NCBI GenBank assembly: GCA_050738315.1
Contig: JBOHZD010000101.1
Location: 1-16,524 of the forward strand
Direction: 5' to 3'
Origin: IDS-8 sp050738315
GTDB lineage: Bacteria; Pseudomonadota; Gammaproteobacteria; Steroidobacterales; Woeseiaceae
DNA: 16,524 nucleotides
Of the stretch, positions 1 to 7,601 are shown in pieces (position 1 is the first letter of the stretch; every line of letters begins with the position of its first letter). The translations under genes and the position numbers were made by a program. Below the pieces are notes generated by a model that saw nothing but the letters and a program-made list of their open reading frames with translations, searched no databases and was not told where the DNA came from.

Positions 1-365
1 ATGATATTGAAAGCGTGGTTCTCGATCGCCTGCGGCACCGTCTCGGGACGACCGAAGTCGAACACGCAATCGCCGTAGTCGATCACCGCGAGTCGCTCGA
101 AAGGATCGAACGCCAGGCCGTACGGCCTTTCCCAGGCCATGATCGTCGATGCGGCACGGATCGCTCTCGGCCCGAAGCGGGCGCCAGGCCGATTCGTGGT
201 GGCGGTATCGAGCGGCACGCCCGTGACGACGAGATCCACGCCGTCGAGATCGCGCGTGTACCTGCGGCGCATGAACGACAAGGCGCCGGCATAGGTCGTT
301 TCGCTGCCGCTGCCGTAAAGGCTTGGCCGGTTGAACGCAAGGTCGCCGGCTTTTTTCGCCGTCAT
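1..365 (-). CDS. Agmatinase/arginase-family ureohydrolase, N-terminal part (cut by window edge)
   Basis: Only the first 121 residues lie in the window; the gene runs off the left edge. Reading from an ATG at 365, residues 50-60 (VPLDTATTNRP) and 61-70 (GARFGPRAIR) match the conserved N-terminal block of bacterial agmatinases and related ureohydrolases. They are followed by a FDPFERLAVIDYGDC stretch (86-100) typical of the same group. The manganese-binding Asp/His motifs of the family lie further downstream and cannot be seen. Agmatinases hydrolyse agmatine to putrescine and urea; guanidinobutyrase or guanidinopropionase are close alternatives that the N-terminus cannot separate. The start sits 40 nt after the stop of the SpuC-like gene, consistent with the same operon. 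The Shine-Dalgarno sequence is weak, and a GTG at 404 would add 13 residues. Its place beside polyamine genes supports agmatine or a guanidino compound as substrate, which is an inference. Confidence 0.85.
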   Translation of the reverse strand, partial: MTAKKAGDLAFNRPSLYGSGSETTYAGALSFMRRRYTRDLDGVDLVVTGVPLDTATTNRPGARFGPRAIRAASTIMAWERPYGLAFDPFERLAVIDYGDCVFDFGRPETVPQAIENHAFNI

Positions 366-405
366 CCCGGGCTCCGCGCTGCTCGTACGGGGGGCGCGTC
401 GCACA

Positions 406-1773
406 TTACAGCGCCGCTTGCGTGAGGTCCAGGCACTTCCAGGTTTTCTCGGTCAACTCGTCCGCCTGTTCGTGCGTCAGTACGAGCGGCGGCGCAACGA
501 CAATCGTGTCGCCGACCGCCCGCATCACCAGCCCGTTCTGCACCAGGATGTCCCGGCAAAGGGTGCCGACGCCTCGTTCACGGTCAAATCGCTCCAGCGG
601 CGATTGGCTCTGCACCAGTTCGAGCGCTCCCATCAGGCCGACCATGCGCGTTTCGCCCACCATGGGATGTTCCGCGAGCGTCCGCCAGCGTTCCTGCAGA
701 TAGGGGCCGATGTCGTTTTTCACTCTCTCGATCAAACGTTCGCGCCGCAGGATGTGGATGTTCTCGATCGCCACTGCGCAGGAGGCAGGATGCCCGGAAT
801 ACGTATAGCCGTGAAAGAACTCGCCGCCCTTGTCGATCAGCACATCGGCGATGCGATCGCCGACCATGACGCCACCGAGCGGCAGATAACCGCTCGAGAC
901 GCCCTTGGCAAACGTCATCAGGTCCGGCCGGACGCCGTAGTAATCTGCGCCGAACCATTCGCCGAGCCGGCCGAAGCCGCAGATCACCTCGTCCGTGACC
1001 AGCAGGATCCCGTACTCGTCGCAGATCTTCCGTATTTCGGGCCAGTAGGTTGCAGGCGGAATGATGACGCCGCCGGCTCCCTGCACCGGTTCTGCAACGA
1101 ACGCGGCGACCTTGTCCACACCGATCTCGTCGATCTTCGTTCGCAGCGCGTGCGCCGCCTGGAGGCCGAATTCATCCGGCGACAGTCTCCGGTCGCTGCC
1201 GAACCAGTACGGCTGTTCAATATGCACGATACCCGGCAGCGCCGCGCCGCCCTGTGAATGCATCGGCTTCATGCCGCCGAGACTGGCGCCGGCCACAGTC
1301 GAACCGTGGTAGGCGTTGACGCGCGAGATCATCGTTTGCCGTTCCGGCTGTCCCATCAGTTCCCAGTAGCGGCGCACGATGCGGATGACCGTATCGATGG
1401 CTTCGGATCCGGAACCGGTGAAGAACGCGCGATTGAATTGCGGCTGCGTCACCTCGTACAACAGTCGCGACAATTCGATCGACGGCGGGTGCGCGCACTG
1501 GAAGAAGCTGTTGTAGTACGGAAGCGTCTGCAACTGGCGCGTCGCGGCATCGACCAGTTCCTGCCGCCCATAGCCGACATTCACGCACCACAGCCCCGAC
1601 ATGCCGTCCAGTATCTCGTTGCCGTCCACATCGTAGATATAAACGCCATCCGCCCGCGAGATGATGCGGCTGCGTTTCTGGCCGAGATCCTTGTGGTCCG
1701 TGAACGGGTGAAGATAGTGATCGCGATCGAGGTCCTGCCACTCGGAACGCGAACGTTGTTCGATCTGTGCCAT
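406..1773 (-). CDS. spuC: Class III aminotransferase, polyamine (putrescine)-pyruvate type (SpuC-like)
   Basis: A 455-residue class III PLP-dependent aminotransferase, the usual length for SpuC/PauC-type putrescine:pyruvate and omega-amino acid:pyruvate aminotransferases. Visible family features are LWCVNVGYG (61-69), GSGSEAIDT (120-128, PLP-phosphate binding), NAYHGST (153-159), LLVTDEVICGFGR (257-269, cofactor-binding Asp261) and MTFAKGVSSGY (286-296), where Lys290 is the expected Schiff-base lysine. In polyamine catabolism SpuC-type enzymes transfer the terminal amine of putrescine, cadaverine or spermidine to pyruvate, giving an aminoaldehyde and alanine in the cytoplasm. The ATG is preceded by AAGGA six bases upstream (1780-1784), which supports the start. 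It follows the glutamylpolyamine synthetase stop by 20 nt, so the genes are almost certainly cotranscribed. Family assignment is firm; the exact substrate is inferred from neighbours. Confidence 0.9.
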   Translation of the reverse strand: MAQIEQRSRSEWQDLDRDHYLHPFTDHKDLGQKRSRIISRADGVYIYDVDGNEILDGMSGLWCVNVGYGRQELVDAATRQLQTLPYYNSFFQCAHPPSIELSRLLYEVTQPQFNRAFFTGSGSEAIDTVIRIVRRYWELMGQPERQTMISRVNAYHGSTVAGASLGGMKPMHSQGGAALPGIVHIEQPYWFGSDRRLSPDEFGLQAAHALRTKIDEIGVDKVAAFVAEPVQGAGGVIIPPATYWPEIRKICDEYGILLVTDEVICGFGRLGEWFGADYYGVRPDLMTFAKGVSSGYLPLGGVMVGDRIADVLIDKGGEFFHGYTYSGHPASCAVAIENIHILRRERLIERVKNDIGPYLQERWRTLAEHPMVGETRMVGLMGALELVQSQSPLERFDRERGVGTLCRDILVQNGLVMRAVGDTIVVAPPLVLTHEQADELTEKTWKCLDLTQAAL

Positions 1774-1793
1774 GTCAGTTCCTTATCCCGTCA

Positions 1794-3128
1794 CTACACG
1801 TTGAACATCAGGATTTCGCGTTCCCACGGCGTGATGATCTCCTCGAACTCCCGTTCCTCGTCTTCCTTCAGCAGGCAGTAAAGGGTGACGAAGTTGTCGC
1901 CCAGCGTCTTGCGCATGGCGGCGCTGCCTTTCATCGCCTCGACTGCGGAATAGATGTGCCGGTGCAGCATGAAAGGCGTCTCGTATGCGCTGCCTGTGAG
2001 CGGCGCGCTGGCTTTCAGGCCTTCGATCATGCCGAGGTAGCCACAGGCCAGGCTCGCGGCCAGCGCAAGATAGGGGTTGACGTCGGAACCGGCGAGCCGG
2101 TTTTCGATCCGCCGCGCCTCGGGCGACGAATCCGGTACCCGCAGGCCGACCGTGCGGTTGTCGATTGCCCACGCAAGATTGACAGGCGATGCCCAGGAGT
2201 TCAGAAACCGGCGGTAGGAATTGACGTAGGGCGCAAAGATCAGCATGGCTTCCGGCATGTAGCGCTGCAGGCCGCCGAGAAAGGAATAAAAATAATCGCT
2301 CGGTTCGCCGTTCTTCTGCGAAAAGATGTTCGAGCCGTCCTCCAGGCTGACGATGCTCTGATGAATGTGCAGCGCACTGCCCGCCTCTTCAGACATCGGC
2401 TTTGCGAGGAACGTCGCATGCATTTCATGCTCGATCGCGGCTTCCCGCACCGTGCGCTTGAACAGGAACACCTGATCGGCCATCGCCACCGCGTCCCCGT
2501 GCAGAAAATTGATCTCGAACTGAGCGGGACCCATTTCCTGCGACAGCGTATCGATGTGGATGCCTTGCGCTTCGCAATACGCGTAGACGTCGTTAATGAA
2601 CGGATCGAAATCGTTCATCGTGTCGATGCTGTAGGGCTGCCGGGACATGTCGGTACGGCCGAGACGGCCCTCGGGCGGTTCTACTTCCGCATTGGCATCG
2701 GCATGCGGGTTGATCAGGTAAAACTCGACTTCCGGCGCGACCAGGGGTTTCCAGCCTTTGGCGGCATAGAGATCCAGTACCGCGCGAAGCACATGGCGCG
2801 GTGACGTATCGACCGGTGACCCGTCCTTGCGGAAACAGTCCAGGAATACCGAGGCGGCCGGATCGGTGGCCCATGGCACGGGCCGCAATGTCGACGCATC
2901 CGGCTTGAGCCACATGTCGCGATCTTCGACGTTGGCCTTGTTGATCACGTATTCGCCGGATACGGTCTGAGAGAAAACCGCCTCCGGCATTTTCATGTCG
3001 CCGGAGCCGAACTTATCGGCGGGTAGCAATTTGCCGCGTGCGGCGCCGGCCATGTCGGGCACGATCGCCTCGACGTCCTCTATTCGATATTTCTTGAACC
3101 AGTTCTGGAATATGTCCTTTTCACTCAC
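1794..3128 (-). CDS. puuA: Gamma-glutamylpolyamine synthetase (glutamine synthetase family, PuuA/SpuB-like)
   Basis: A 444-residue glutamine synthetase-fold protein. Family signatures are EVEFYL (133-138), AQFEINF (202-208), ALHIHQS (252-258), NRTVGLRVP (324-332) and RIENRLAGSDVNPYLALAA (340-358), covering metal, ATP and glutamate binding. It is shorter than housekeeping GlnA and lacks the adenylylation loop, as expected for PuuA/SpuB enzymes, which ligate glutamate to the amine of putrescine or other polyamines using ATP. I place the start at a GTG (3128): it has AAGG six bases upstream (3135-3138) and overlaps the stop of the PuuD-like gene by 4 nt (GTGA), a translational-coupling arrangement. 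The longer open frame extends 39 residues into the PuuD-like gene and is not homologous-looking. Neighbours strongly support a polyamine substrate, though a role on ethanolamine or another amine cannot be excluded. Confidence 0.9.
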   Translation of the reverse strand: MSEKDIFQNWFKKYRIEDVEAIVPDMAGAARGKLLPADKFGSGDMKMPEAVFSQTVSGEYVINKANVEDRDMWLKPDASTLRPVPWATDPAASVFLDCFRKDGSPVDTSPRHVLRAVLDLYAAKGWKPLVAPEVEFYLINPHADANAEVEPPEGRLGRTDMSRQPYSIDTMNDFDPFINDVYAYCEAQGIHIDTLSQEMGPAQFEINFLHGDAVAMADQVFLFKRTVREAAIEHEMHATFLAKPMSEEAGSALHIHQSIVSLEDGSNIFSQKNGEPSDYFYSFLGGLQRYMPEAMLIFAPYVNSYRRFLNSWASPVNLAWAIDNRTVGLRVPDSSPEARRIENRLAGSDVNPYLALAASLACGYLGMIEGLKASAPLTGSAYETPFMLHRHIYSAVEAMKGSAAMRKTLGDNFVTLYCLLKEDEEREFEEIITPWEREILMFNV

Positions 3129-3901
3129 GGTACACCTTGGTTGTTGCCTGATCGTTCCGCGGCGCGGTCCCTGCAAGCGTCGCCGAATTCCCTGAAAATG
3201 GCGCTTGAAAATTCGTTCTCGGTGACGCGCCACTCCGGATGCCATTGTATGGCAAGCGCGAAAGCCCTGGCCTCGTCGATGCGAAAGGCCTCGATCAGGC
3301 CGTCGTCCGCCGTGGCTTCCACCGTGGTCCCGTCCGCCAGTCTGGCGATTCCCTGCGAATGCAATGAATTGACCTGTACCCGTCCGGTACCGGCCAGGGA
3401 CCGCAATTGTCCTCCCTCGGCAAGATTGACGAAATGTGCCGGCCCGTATTGTTTGTCCAGCGGATCCTCCGGGTTTTCCTTGTGGTTCTGGTAACCCGGC
3501 ACTTCGTGCACGCGTTGATGCAGCGTGCCGCCCAGCGCGACGTTGACTTCCTGAAAGCCGCGGCAGAGCGCCAGGATCGGCACGCCCTGTTGCAGCGCCT
3601 TGCTGATCAAGGGCAGCGTCGTGCCATCGCGATGCGGATCGTGCAGGGTCCCGGCCGCGCTCGGCTCGCCGCCATAATGGTGCGGTTCGACGTTGGAAGG
3701 ACTGCCGGTCAGCAGCAAGCCGTCGACATTTGACAATACCTCGTCAACGTCGACGGTCGGCCCGAGCGCGGGAATGATGAACGGCAGCGCATCGGCCGCG
3801 TCGCGAATGGCTGTGATGTATTTTTCGCCGACAACATGGAACGGGTGGGGGTCGAGCACTCGCCGGTCCGCCGGCACGCCTATGACAGGTCTGGCACACA
3901 T
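3125..3901 (-). CDS. puuD: Gamma-glutamyl-GABA hydrolase, class I glutamine amidotransferase-like (PuuD/SpuA)
   Basis: A 258-residue peptidase C26/PuuD-type hydrolase. Starting at the ATG at 3901, the N-terminus MCARPVIGVPADRR matches the family's typical start. Residues 61-66 (GLLLTG) form the loop before the nucleophile domain. Cys113 in LALCRGFQEVN is the expected nucleophile, and His221 and Glu223 in QWHPEW complete the triad. PuuD cleaves gamma-glutamyl-GABA to glutamate and GABA, the last step of the glutamylated putrescine pathway. AGGGG lies about 7 nt before this ATG. An ATG at 3961 would add 20 residues rich in Arg/Pro that do not resemble the family and would run through a strong hairpin, so I prefer 3901. 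Its stop overlaps the downstream synthetase start by 4 nt. It appears to be the first gene of the left operon. Confidence 0.9.
   Translation of the reverse strand: MCARPVIGVPADRRVLDPHPFHVVGEKYITAIRDAADALPFIIPALGPTVDVDEVLSNVDGLLLTGSPSNVEPHHYGGEPSAAGTLHDPHRDGTTLPLISKALQQGVPILALCRGFQEVNVALGGTLHQRVHEVPGYQNHKENPEDPLDKQYGPAHFVNLAEGGQLRSLAGTGRVQVNSLHSQGIARLADGTTVEATADDGLIEAFRIDEARAFALAIQWHPEWRVTENEFSSAIFREFGDACRDRAAERSGNNQGVP
3135..3138 (-). promoter_or_regulatory. Shine-Dalgarno AAGG deciding the GTG start of the puuA-like gene
   Basis: On the minus strand AAGG lies 6 nt before the GTG at 3128 and inside the last codons of the upstream PuuD-like gene. Together with the GTGA stop-start overlap it favours the short 444-residue product over the upstream-extended frame. 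Confidence 0.6.
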
Positions 3902-4076
3902 ACACGGCCCCTGACGGGCCAATCCTCCGGGCGCGGGCCGTCTGGCCCGCCAGTCCTCCATCTGCCGATCAGGATACGTCAGTCCGAACAGCCCTGTACA
4001 CGCCGAATTCCATCATGTGCGCTCCGCGGGCGCATTGCTATGCTAGGCACTCCACAAGACCCGGGACACAGAGGCC
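3902..4076. promoter_or_regulatory. Divergent intergenic region between puuD-like and maiA-like genes
   Basis: These 175 bases separate two divergently transcribed genes and so must hold promoters for both. On the plus strand TATGCT at 4039-4044 is a possible -10 for the maiA-like gene, without a good -35. On the minus strand TATCCT (complement of 3971-3976) is a possible -10 for puuD, also without a convincing -35. No clear regulator site is visible apart from the leader hairpin. Promoter placement is speculative. Confidence 0.3.
3933..3950. repeat. GC-rich hairpin in the puuD leader
   Basis: GCGGGCC (3933-3939) and GGCCCGC (3944-3950) form a perfect 7-bp stem with a 4-nt loop (GTCT). It lies 31 nt upstream of the preferred puuD start, in the expected 5' leader of the left operon. 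A further GGGCC at 3916-3920 and GGCCC at 3906-3910 could pair with it in alternative folds that touch the AGGGG ribosome-binding site. There is no T-run after it on either strand, so it does not look like a classical terminator. Function unknown. Confidence 0.45.
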
Positions 4077-4724
4077 ATGAAACTGTACGGATACTATCGA
4101 AGCAGCGCGTCTTACAGGATACGCATCATTCTGAATTTCAAGGGACTTGATTGGGACTACGCCGCGGTCATGCTGAACCGGGACGAGCATCTCGAAACCT
4201 CTTTCAGGATGCTGAATCCCGCGGCCCTGGTGCCGGTACTGGACAGCGGAGAAGGCCTCCTCGGCGAGTCCCCGGCCATCGCGGAGTTCCTGGAAGAGCG
4301 GTTCCCGTCGCCGCCCCTGCTGCCAGCCGACCCGATCCGCCGCGCACAGGTGCGGGAGATGCAGAGCCTGATCGGTTGCGAGATTCACCCGCTGCAGAAT
4401 CTCAGGGTTTTGCGGCACTTGCGGGCGGCCTACGGGCTGAACGACGATGAGGTCACCGCCTGGTGCCGCAAATGGATCGAGGAAGGTTTCAGAGCCTTCG
4501 AGGTGCTGGCCGAAGCGTGTTCCGACGCGGGCCGTTTTTCGGTCGGGGACGCGCTGTCATTCGCGGATGTCTGGCTGGTGCCGCAGGTTTACAACGCCCG
4601 GCGCTTCGGGGTGGATCTCGCGCCGTTCCCGACGATCACGGAAATCGAGCAGCACTGCGCGTCTTTGGAGCCGGTCGCCGCTGCGCATCCGGCGCGGCAG
4701 CCGGATGCGCCGGCGGAAGCGTGA
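4077..4724 (+). CDS. maiA: Maleylacetoacetate isomerase-like zeta-class glutathione S-transferase
   Basis: A 215-residue GST. The thioredoxin-like N-terminal domain shows the zeta motif RSSASYRIRI (8-17), LVPVLDSG (51-58) and GESPAIAEFLEERFP (63-77). The helical domain carries CEIHPLQNLRVL (101-112), VPQVYNARRFGVDL near residues 168-181 and the HPARQPDAP tail, all characteristic of MaiA. MaiA isomerises maleylacetoacetate to fumarylacetoacetate with glutathione in tyrosine/homogentisate degradation. No homogentisate dioxygenase or fumarylacetoacetase is beside it. The usual Cys of the SSCSxR active-site motif is Ala11 here, while both serines are kept. It is the only plus-strand gene among left-half minus-strand genes, divergent from puuD and convergent with the permease gene. 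It may be an ordinary orphan MaiA or a GST recruited for another substrate; the family call is firm, the substrate is not. Confidence 0.85.
   Translation: MKLYGYYRSSASYRIRIILNFKGLDWDYAAVMLNRDEHLETSFRMLNPAALVPVLDSGEGLLGESPAIAEFLEERFPSPPLLPADPIRRAQVREMQSLIGCEIHPLQNLRVLRHLRAAYGLNDDEVTAWCRKWIEEGFRAFEVLAEACSDAGRFSVGDALSFADVWLVPQVYNARRFGVDLAPFPTITEIEQHCASLEPVAAAHPARQPDAPAEA
4683..4710. repeat. Perfect 10-bp inverted repeat in the 3' end of the maiA-like gene
   Basis: GCGCATCCGG (4683-4692) and CCGGATGCGC (4701-4710) are exact reverse complements separated by 8 nt. The repeat lies inside codons for the conserved HPARQPDAP tail, just before the stop, so part of the symmetry may follow from codon choice. 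In RNA it would be a stable hairpin on either strand at the convergent gene ends. Confidence 0.6.
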
Positions 4725-4741
4725 GAGCCCGTCTCACGGGC
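4721..4741. terminator. Possible bidirectional terminator hairpin between convergent genes
   Basis: GCCCGT (4727-4732) pairs with ACGGGC (4736-4741) around CTC; alternatively GTGAGA (4721-4726) pairs with TCTCAC (4732-4737). The two stems share bases and are mutually exclusive. The hairpin sits between the maiA-like stop and the end of the convergent permease gene, where a shared terminator is expected. Neither strand has a following T-run, so an intrinsic terminator is uncertain. Confidence 0.3.
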
Positions 4742-4754
4742 GAATCCTTAGCCT

Positions 4755-5561
4755 TCACGCGTCGGCACGGCTTTTCCGGGTGGCCCACCAGGCGATCAGC
4801 ACACCCGCGGTGACGATGCCGATGATCAGCGTGGCAAGCGCATTGATGTCCGGCGTCACGCCGAGTTTGACTTTCGAAAAAATGAGCATCGGCAGCGTGC
4901 TGCCCCCGGGACCGGATACGAAGCTTGCAATGACGAGATCGTCGAGCGACAGCGTAAAGGCGAGCAGCCAGCCGGCGATCATGGCCGGTGCAATCAACGG
5001 CAAGGTAATGTCGAATACCACACGCACCGGACGCCCGCCCAGGTCCATTGCGGCTTCTTCCAGCGATTCGTCCATGGCAGACAGGCGCGATTGCACGATG
5101 ACGGTCACGTAGGCCATGGCAAACGTCGTATGCGCAATCGTGATGGTCGAGAATCCTCGCTGTGACGGCCAGCCGATCAGCTGCTGCAGGGTGACGTAAA
5201 GCATCAGCAACGACAGGCCCGTAATGACTTCGGGCATCACGAGCGGCGACGTGATCATGCCGGACAGCAACGTGCGCCCACGGAAGCGGCCGAAGCGCGC
5301 GAGCGCCATGCCTGCCATCGTGCCGAATATCGTCGCCAGGGTGGCCGTTGCGAGCGCGATGCGAAGACTCAGGAAAGCGGCGTGCAGCACATCGTCGTTT
5401 CTCAACAACTCGCCATACCAGCGGGTCGAAAAACCACCCCAGACCGTGGCGAGCCTCGAATTGTTGAAGGAATAGATGACGACTGAAACGAGCGGCACGT
5501 AGAGAAACGCATAGCCGAAAGCCAGCATCGAAAACGTGAACCAGGAACGGCGCGGTTTCAT
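4755..5561 (-). CDS. potI: Polyamine ABC transporter permease, PotI/SpuH/PotC type
   Basis: A 268-residue inner-membrane permease of the binding-protein-dependent (MetI-like) family. Hydrophobic segments lie near residues 9-31, 65-88, 103-127, 139-158, 190-210 and 240-262, giving six predicted helices. The cytoplasmic EAA loop that docks on the ATPase is SLEEAAMDLGGRPVRVVFDI (166-185). SPLVMPEVITGLSLL (105-119) and LDDLVIASFVSGPG (206-219) are typical of PotC/PotI. It should form the membrane channel with the PotH-like partner. Its ATG overlaps the PotH-like stop by 4 nt (ATGA), which supports the start and translational coupling. It is the last gene of the transporter operon and ends 30 nt from the convergent maiA-like gene. 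Confidence 0.93.
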   Translation of the reverse strand: MKPRRSWFTFSMLAFGYAFLYVPLVSVVIYSFNNSRLATVWGGFSTRWYGELLRNDDVLHAAFLSLRIALATATLATIFGTMAGMALARFGRFRGRTLLSGMITSPLVMPEVITGLSLLMLYVTLQQLIGWPSQRGFSTITIAHTTFAMAYVTVIVQSRLSAMDESLEEAAMDLGGRPVRVVFDITLPLIAPAMIAGWLLAFTLSLDDLVIASFVSGPGGSTLPMLIFSKVKLGVTPDINALATLIIGIVTAGVLIAWWATRKSRADA

Positions 5562-6445
5562 GTCGCGTTCTCGATGTCTTTCGCCTGGTTGCGCTGCAGA
5601 AACACGATGGGTACGACCAGCAGCAGGAGCAGCACGATGGCAACGGAAGACGCGAGCGGCCAGTCGTGGTTGACAAAGAATTCGTCGAACAGCACCCGGC
5701 CGATCATGAGCGAACCCGGTCCGCCCAGCAGGTAGGGAATCACGTACTCGCCGATCGCCGGAATGAATACCAGCAGGCAGCCTGCAATGACACCGGGACG
5801 GGCCAGCGGCCAGGTGATGTCGCGGAACGCCTCGGAAGGCGACGCGCCCAGGTCTTGCGCGGCCTCGACGAAATCGGGATCGAGGCGTTCCAGGGTCGCG
5901 TACAAAGGCAGGATCATGAACGGCAGATAGGAATAAACGAGTCCGATGTAAATGGCGAAATCGGTATACATCATCTGCAGCGGCTGATCGATCACGCCCA
6001 GCCAGATCAAAAGATTATTGATAACCCCGTGGTTGTTCATCAGGCCGATCCACGCATACACCCGCAGCAGAAAAGAAATCCAGAACGGCAGAATGATGAG
6101 GAGCAGCAGTATGTTTCGGGTCCTCGACTCGGCGCGCGCGATGCCATAGGCCATCGGGAATCCGAGCAGCAAGCAAAGGACGGTTGCCGTTGCCGCCATC
6201 AACAGGGACTTGAGATAAGTGACAATGTAAAGCTTGTCGGTCAGCAGGAAGACGTAGTTGTTGACCGTCGTATTGATCCCGCCGCTGTCGTCGAAAAACG
6301 GCGTAAACGGCGGTTGCGCAATGACCGGGTCGGCAAAACTGATCTTCAGGATGATCGCGAACGGCGCGAGGAAAAACACGAGCAGCCAGACATAGGGAAT
6401 CGCGACGGCAACGCGTTCCCACAGTGAATCCCGGCCGCTCCTCAT
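5558..6445 (-). CDS. potH: Polyamine ABC transporter permease, PotH/SpuG/PotB type
   Basis: A 295-residue inner-membrane permease with about six hydrophobic segments (roughly 11-34, 77-103, 111-137, 161-182, 216-240 and 263-284). The EAA loop is FVEAAQDLGASPSEAFRDIT (192-211). ILPFWISFLLRVYAWIGL (118-135) and IGEYVIPYLLGGPGS (231-245) are hallmark PotB/PotH stretches. With the PotI-like protein it forms the polyamine translocation path. I start it at the ATG at 6445, one base after the ATPase stop (TGA-C-ATG). The frame is open further upstream to a GTG at 6478, which would add 11 atypical residues and overlap the ATPase gene by 32 nt. No strong Shine-Dalgarno precedes either start, so translation is probably coupled to the upstream gene. 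Confidence 0.93.
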   Translation of the reverse strand: MRSGRDSLWERVAVAIPYVWLLVFFLAPFAIILKISFADPVIAQPPFTPFFDDSGGINTTVNNYVFLLTDKLYIVTYLKSLLMAATATVLCLLLGFPMAYGIARAESRTRNILLLLIILPFWISFLLRVYAWIGLMNNHGVINNLLIWLGVIDQPLQMMYTDFAIYIGLVYSYLPFMILPLYATLERLDPDFVEAAQDLGASPSEAFRDITWPLARPGVIAGCLLVFIPAIGEYVIPYLLGGPGSLMIGRVLFDEFFVNHDWPLASSVAIVLLLLLVVPIVFLQRNQAKDIENAT

Positions 6446-6446
6446 G

Positions 6447-7571
6447 TCAGTGTGACAAAACGACGGCGCTGTCCGCACGCCAGGAGATGAACACTTCGTC
6501 GTCCCACTCCAGAAAGCGCTCCGCCGAGCGCCGCCGGTTCTGTGCGCTGACCTGCACGATCTTGCCCGTTGCGAGCCTTATCCGGTAGAGAGACAGGTTG
6601 CCGAAGTAGCCCAGATCGTAGACGACGCCGCGCAGCCGGATGTCCTCGCTGTTTTCGGGCGCTTCCTGGCTGATGAATATCTTTTCCGGCCGCACCGCGA
6701 TGCACACTTCGCTGCCAATCGACAGCGGGTCATCGGAGATCGCCTTCAGCGGCGCACCGGCCGCTTCCGAAACGGCCGTAATTGTGCCGGCATCGATGCT
6801 TTCGACAGTCCCTTCGAACATGTTGATCGTACCGATGAAGTCGGCCACGAAGCGGCTGTTCGGATACTCGTACACGTACTTCGGCGTGCCGACCTGTTCG
6901 AAGCGTCCCTGGTTCATCACTGCGATCCGGCTGGACAGGATCATCGCCTCCTCCTGGTCGTGGGTCACGACGACGAACGTGATGCCGAGCCGGTCCTGGA
7001 TACCCATCAATTCGAACTGCGTATGTTCGCGGAGTTTCTTGTCGAGCGCCGCCAGCGGTTCGTCCAGCAGCAGCACCTTGGGTCTCTTGACCAGCGCGCG
7101 CGCGAGCGCGACACGCTGCCGCTGGCCCCCGGACAGCTGATTCGGTTTACGCTTTGCGAACGACTGCAATTGCACGAGTTCCAGGATTTCCGCGACCCTG
7201 GATCGAATCTCGTCCCGCCGCACGTGTTCCTTATGCAGACCGTAAGCGACGTTTTTCTCGACCGTCATGTGCGGGAATATTGCGTACGACTGAAACATCA
7301 TGTTGACCGGCCGCCGGTACGGCGGTTGATCCGTGATGTCGACGCCGTCAATCAGGATCCTGCCTTCAGAGGGCGACTCGAAGCCCGCCATCATGCGCAG
7401 CAGCGTCGTCTTGCCGCAGCCGGACCCACCCAGGATCGAAAACAGCTCGCCGCGACGGATATCGAGATCGACGGAATCGACGGCGACAAAATCGCCGAAG
7501 CGCTTGCTGACGTTCCTGATTTGAATGAACGGATCCGATCCGGCTTTGTTGTTGTTTTTGTCGTTTTCCAT
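6447..7571 (-). CDS. potG: Polyamine ABC transporter ATP-binding protein, PotG/SpuF/PotA type
   Basis: A 374-residue ABC ATPase. Walker A is GGSGCGKTT (48-56), the Q-loop is in MMFQSYAIFPHMT (91-103), the signature is LSGGQRQRVALARAL (146-160), Walker B with the catalytic Glu is VLLLDEPLAALD (166-177), and the switch His204 lies in VTHDQEEA. The remaining C-terminal third (from about 240) fits the TOBE/regulatory domain of PotA/PotG proteins, including VRPEKIFIS. It powers polyamine import by dimerising on the cytoplasmic face of the permeases. The ATG has an AGG about 8 nt upstream. It follows the binding-protein gene by 30 nt and precedes the first permease by 1 nt, so the transporter genes form one operon. 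Confidence 0.94.
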   Translation of the reverse strand: MENDKNNNKAGSDPFIQIRNVSKRFGDFVAVDSVDLDIRRGELFSILGGSGCGKTTLLRMMAGFESPSEGRILIDGVDITDQPPYRRPVNMMFQSYAIFPHMTVEKNVAYGLHKEHVRRDEIRSRVAEILELVQLQSFAKRKPNQLSGGQRQRVALARALVKRPKVLLLDEPLAALDKKLREHTQFELMGIQDRLGITFVVVTHDQEEAMILSSRIAVMNQGRFEQVGTPKYVYEYPNSRFVADFIGTINMFEGTVESIDAGTITAVSEAAGAPLKAISDDPLSIGSEVCIAVRPEKIFISQEAPENSEDIRLRGVVYDLGYFGNLSLYRIRLATGKIVQVSAQNRRRSAERFLEWDDEVFISWRADSAVVLSH

Positions 7572-7601
7572 GAATCGACCTGCCGGATTATCGTGCGATC
7601 G

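Noticed and set aside
1767..2804. Long plus-strand open frame of 345 codons opposite the glutamylpolyamine synthetase
   Set aside because: It is antisense to a protein with clear glutamine synthetase motifs; its product is rich in Arg and His with no recognisable domain, as expected for a shadow frame in high-GC DNA.
3129..3245. N-terminal extension of 39 residues on the glutamylpolyamine synthetase
   Set aside because: It overlaps the PuuD-like gene, is Arg-rich and low-complexity, and a GTG with AAGG and a GTGA overlap gives a typical family start.
7098..7115. Alternating GC run (gcgcgcgcgagcgcg) as a Z-DNA or repeat element
   Set aside because: It encodes the conserved ABC signature-helix residues (VALARALVK region) of the ATPase; Ala/Arg codon use explains it.
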